Source: Tethya wilhelma (taxonomy: Eukaryota; Porifera; Demospongiae; Tethyida; Tethyidae). Taken from it: 64,000 bases of DNA. Below, one piece after another: positions 61,329-64,000 of this stretch. Position 1 is the stretch's first letter, and each line of letters begins with the position of its first letter. The notes under the pieces are model-generated. The model had not been told where the DNA came from. It was given only the letters and a program-made list of their open reading frames with translations, and ran no database searches. The stretch lies in the NCBI GenBank assembly GCA_964030475.1, contig CAXIPT010000001.1, positions 10,204,444 through 10,268,443 of the forward strand. The letters run 5' to 3'. The position numbers and the translations under genes were made by a program.

Positions 61329-63467
61329 AACACATGTACAGCACTACACATCAACAAATAAACTGTTAAGTGATTTGTGTTCTCCAAAGGAAATAGGAAG
61401 CTACATACCACACACCTACACAAAGACACAACTATGCCAAAGTAAATACACAAACTTGTACTGGTACACTTGTACATGCCAAATTAAAACTCAAAAACAT
61501 GGTGACATGCAGTAAACCACTGGTACCAAGCAGAGGAGGTACGACACGAGTGCGCCTTTGCTGAGCTGGCAAGTCTGTTAATTGCATTCCAATCATGTGA
61601 CCGCAGTACTTCACAAAAGGAGTTGATCACATGCACCCTGTTTGCCAGCTCAGCAAAGGTGCACTCGTGTCGTACCTCCTCTGGGTACCAAGTATGAACA
61701 ACATACATGCACTTAACCCTCACATTTGAGAAGACCTCATTGGTCTCGGTGATGATGGCCACCTGCTCCCACTGATACTCCTTCACCAGACCACTGACTA
61801 TCTCAATGCTAGCATTGTCTGAGGATATGGTCCTGACAAACGTGGGGAAACGTTGTTTGTCTGACAGAGTAATTGTTGTTGCCGTGTAGCTGATCTAATA
61901 ACAATAACGAAAAGAATGCAATTAAAAACTTTTAGAAATCAAGCCAAAGCTTACAAAAGAAAAAAATGAAACGTTAGACACTTATAGTCTTAGAGAGTAA
62001 AAATTCACATAATGCACTGCGCCATACTATTTCAGATGATACTAATAACCAATTTCTATCCTTGCTGTATTTTGAAGCTGACCTGAGTGAGGTTCCAGAA
62101 CTGGGCAGTCTCAGCAATGCGTACAGCTCCAGTGGAACAGCCAGGACCAATGATCATGTGTCTGGTGAGATTTTGATCTACAAGTTGACGAATGAAAGCC
62201 CTCACAGCAGTCTGACGATCACACTGAAAAATAACAACATGAATGAATAACATATAGATACACATTCTAGAATAACTATCATTGTAGGATATTGTTAGAG
62301 CTACTGTAGACTTTTATCAAAATACCACCTCAGTCCTGCTCCTTACATAACTAACAAAATTAACAAACAGTTTTAATGCAGGTGAATCAACAACACTGAT
62401 AGGATGTAGTCTGTGCATGCTGATGGGAGAAATACGCAATACAACTAGAAGTGCAAAGACAATATACCTGTAGCAGTTGGGAGGAGAGCTCGCACAATTT
62501 TAAGATCTTGAGATTACACAGTTTTTTTCACACACTAATCTAAGCATGCAGAAGGACACAGCATTAGCCTCATTCCCAGGCTCTCTACCAGTGAACATTA
62601 GTTACATACAAGGGAGCTACATCATTTGGTCATCAACTATAATTACTTTAATTTCCAAGTGAACACTGCAATGGTTATGCACTGGTATAAGTAACTTTAG
62701 CACAATTGCAAGGACCAATCTTGCAAGAACATTAGTACATTCCACTAGTGAAAAATGGGGTCCAGAAAACCTGGCACACTACAAGTGATATTTTGAAGTA
62801 ATAATAACTATCCTCAAAAAATAATGGATGTGATTTGAGTACTAAAATACTGGTCAATATAAATCAATGTGCTAAGGAGATGCCTGCTTTCAAGACTGAG
62901 TCATATCTAGATATTGTGAAGCTATTCAGAGAAATCAAGCAATGAGGATCAGATTGAATTAGAACAGCAAGGATCCTTGTGTTTGAAGTTATTCATGTAT
63001 CAATACAAACGATCTGATTGGCTCTGACTATTCTTGAGGAGTTCAGAGAACACAATGTGTGCCAGTTTTCCTGACCTCATCTTAATAATGCTGGTGAAAG
63101 AGGTATAGGGGAAAAACAAATTGCAAAGTCTTACCATGGTGTTGTCGAAGGAAAGGCGGAGACTGTAATTGGGCAGAATTGATGTATTCCTGGCAACAGC
63201 TCTTATAGCCATTTGAGCTGCTACAGTGAGACCTCTTCCTCTGAAGTCAGTCACATCACAAGGGAAGAACCCCATTAGGTACAGTGGGGTCTTGCTTTGG
63301 TCCTCTTTCCTACAAACATCCAGCTCTGAGTGTCCAATACAGTCTCCATCACACAGTATGATGGACAGAGATCCTCTGGGGTAGCAAAAGAGGAGTAGAA
63401 TGCCACTGATAACTATCAACAGCCTGTAGTGGCCAAGTATGCTTCTCTTCAAGCTTCTTGCCTCCAT
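58664..63467 (-). CDS. GABA-B-like class C GPCR, interrupted by assembly join
   Basis: Class C receptors have a bilobed ligand-binding ectodomain, seven TM helices and a tail. Exon 1 (63467-63135) gives a signal anchor (LLIVISGILLLFCY) and the start of the ANF-type domain. Ectodomain exons: 62223-62083 (IIGPGCSTGAVRIAE), 61894-61724 (ISYTATTITLSDKQRFPTF), 61274-61158, 61031-60966, 60816-60592 (YDPVNCSAVELTDAVY), 60538-60268 (YTYDAVWAAALALHNAS), 60208-60145 and 60088-59966 (DVRTGRLKYVNQE). After an N at 59950 the gene is lost. It resumes at about 59464 in TM helices 5/6-7 (LAVQTYKVKIKQLRDSK, TNQPNISYILLGFF), followed by RNPSGQ and a coiled-coil tail (AELKATIESLKMQIKAV), stop at 58664-58666. 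TM1 to about TM5 is missing. The coiled-coil tail and the NQPN block favour GABA-B receptors; ligand unknown. Confidence 0.87.
59466..59949 (+). CDS. Kelch-repeat protein, N-terminal fragment between two N bases
   Basis: An ORF begins at ATG 59546 and stays open for about 134 codons until the N at 59950. It has kelch-type repeats: PSPRWGHFARVVGDHVYMFS and TTGQDLFTFGGFDGE with the GG pair, FNCFEETW between them, and LYRLRPSQNCTWTKL. Kelch repeats form a beta-propeller for protein binding. The upstream 80 bp may be its promoter. The fragment starts directly after one N and ends at the next, and it replaces receptor exons on the other strand. It is probably a contig placed in a gap, not the true neighbour of the receptor exons. 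Confidence 0.75.
61281..61327. repeat. (GT)n microsatellite next to a receptor splice acceptor
   Basis: About 23 gt units, that is CA on the transcribed strand, ending about six bases before the exon at 61274. It serves in place of a polypyrimidine tract. Confidence 0.92.
61522..61692. mobile_element. 153-bp MITE, copy 2, with perfect 9-bp target-site duplication
   Basis: The element is 61531-61683, flanked by ggtaccaag on both sides (61522-61530 and 61684-61692). It matches the copy at 12850-13002 with only about ten differences, same length and orientation. The inverted ends are cagaggaggtacgacacgag and the complement. It sits in an intron of the class C receptor gene. The intact ends and exact duplication indicate recent insertion. 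Confidence 0.95.
62280..63130 (-). other. First intron region of the class C receptor
   Basis: This stretch lies inside the intron between 63135 and 62223. AT-rich; no exon or repeat is recognised. Confidence 0.5.
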
Positions 63468-63667
63468 TTTGTGTGCAAACTCATTTGCAAATTACCTAAT
63501 TCTGTGGTCAAGCAGATGAGCGACAGGAAGTAGAGGCACATGTAAACTGATGAAAATTCTTGAGTGATGATTAGCCCACCCTACAAAAGATCTCTCGTTT
63601 TGGACTAAGCTTTGAAAGATCTAGGTCTGATCATCATCATCATCTACACAGAAGGAGTCTACAGAAA
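63468..63667. promoter_or_regulatory. 200-bp divergent promoter of two class C receptor genes
   Basis: The start codons of the minus-strand receptor (63467) and the plus-strand receptor (63668) face away from each other across 200 bp, so regulation may be shared. A short catcatcatcat run lies at about 63632. No specific factor site is assigned. Confidence 0.55.
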
Positions 63668-63952
63668 ATGGAAAAGAGTCATTGTTGTTCATGGACGAAG
63701 AGTGGTTGTTACTACTCTAGGTGCTTTCTATTGCTGCTGATGATCTGTGCACCTGCTGCTGTCCACACTCAAAAACAACTCACTCTGGCTGTGTTCATTA
63801 GCGGTATCACCAATGGCACCGCTCAGTTCACTGGCAACCTGGATGGAAGAGTGTTCAAAGCTGCTGTAGAGCTAGCAGTGGATATAATAAACCAAAACAG
63901 CACTGGACTACTTGAAGGATATCAACTCAACCATGCCTTCAATGATTCTCGT
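63668..63952 (+). CDS. Second class C GPCR, first exon only (continues past window)
   Basis: The first exon codes a signal peptide (CFLLLLMICAPAAVHTQ, about residues 19-35) and the beginning of an ANF-type receptor ligand-binding domain: LTLAVFISGITNGT, then GRVFKAAVELAVDIINQNST, then LEGYQLNHAFNDSR. The last pattern (LxGYxL...xDS) is typical of GABA-B and related ectodomains. A clear gtaagt donor follows at 63953. The gene is cut by the window edge. It is a divergently transcribed paralogue of the neighbouring receptor. Confidence 0.85.
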
Positions 63953-64000
63953 GTAAGTATCAATTTATTGCACTATTGAACACACTTACTGACCATCAAC

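Overview
The window is eukaryotic nuclear DNA from an early-branching animal, most probably a demosponge (an inference; no marker proves the species). Reasons: AT-rich sequence; genes closely packed on both strands; mostly short GT-AG introns; animal-specific families (GAS7, MEIOB, FOXRED2, B9D1, SLC39A11, a class C GPCR pair), several of them divergent; and many short terminal-inverted-repeat elements. There are no bacterial operons or CRISPR arrays. Four isolated N bases (15346, 26372, 59465, 59950) look like collapsed assembly joins. At least two of them coincide with broken genes.

0-21 kb is repeat-rich. One minus-strand gene of unknown family can be followed by phase-matched exons from about 12.1 kb to the left edge. 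If the exon chain is right, one intron of about 8.8 kb holds a rearranged Ty3/gypsy retrotransposon, a GA-rich minisatellite and a decayed Mutator-like transposase. Degenerate, opposite-strand copies of the same exon set lie at 16.6-18.2 kb and 18.9-20.8 kb. One copy carries an exon in inverted orientation. Several non-autonomous DNA elements sit here, including a 153-bp element with a perfect 9-bp target duplication. A sister copy of it lies at 61.5 kb.

21-42 kb: a 975-aa protein of unknown function with a triplicated module (-); an alanyl-tRNA synthetase gene lacking its middle (+); a doubtful minus-strand gene with half a PHD finger; a complete 22-exon FOXRED2-like ER flavoprotein (+); MEIOB, a meiotic ssDNA-binding protein (-); an aquaporin with altered NPA boxes (+).

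41.7-58.3 kb is compact and ordinary: two intronless F-box/leucine-rich paralogues flanking the zinc transporter SLC39A11 (all -), GAS7 (SH3-WW-F-BAR, -), tRNA-Arg(UCG) (+), the ciliary transition-zone gene B9D1 (-), a divergently paired MPLKIP-like gene (+), and a SIRT7-like sirtuin (-).

58.6-64 kb: a GABA-B-like class C receptor (-). Its first transmembrane exons are replaced, between two N bases, by the start of an unrelated kelch-repeat gene. A second class C receptor gene starts divergently at the right edge (+).

The genes form no single pathway; they are neighbours with separate housekeeping, ciliary, meiotic and signalling roles. The main novelty is the shuffled exon family at 0-21 kb and its transposon load.
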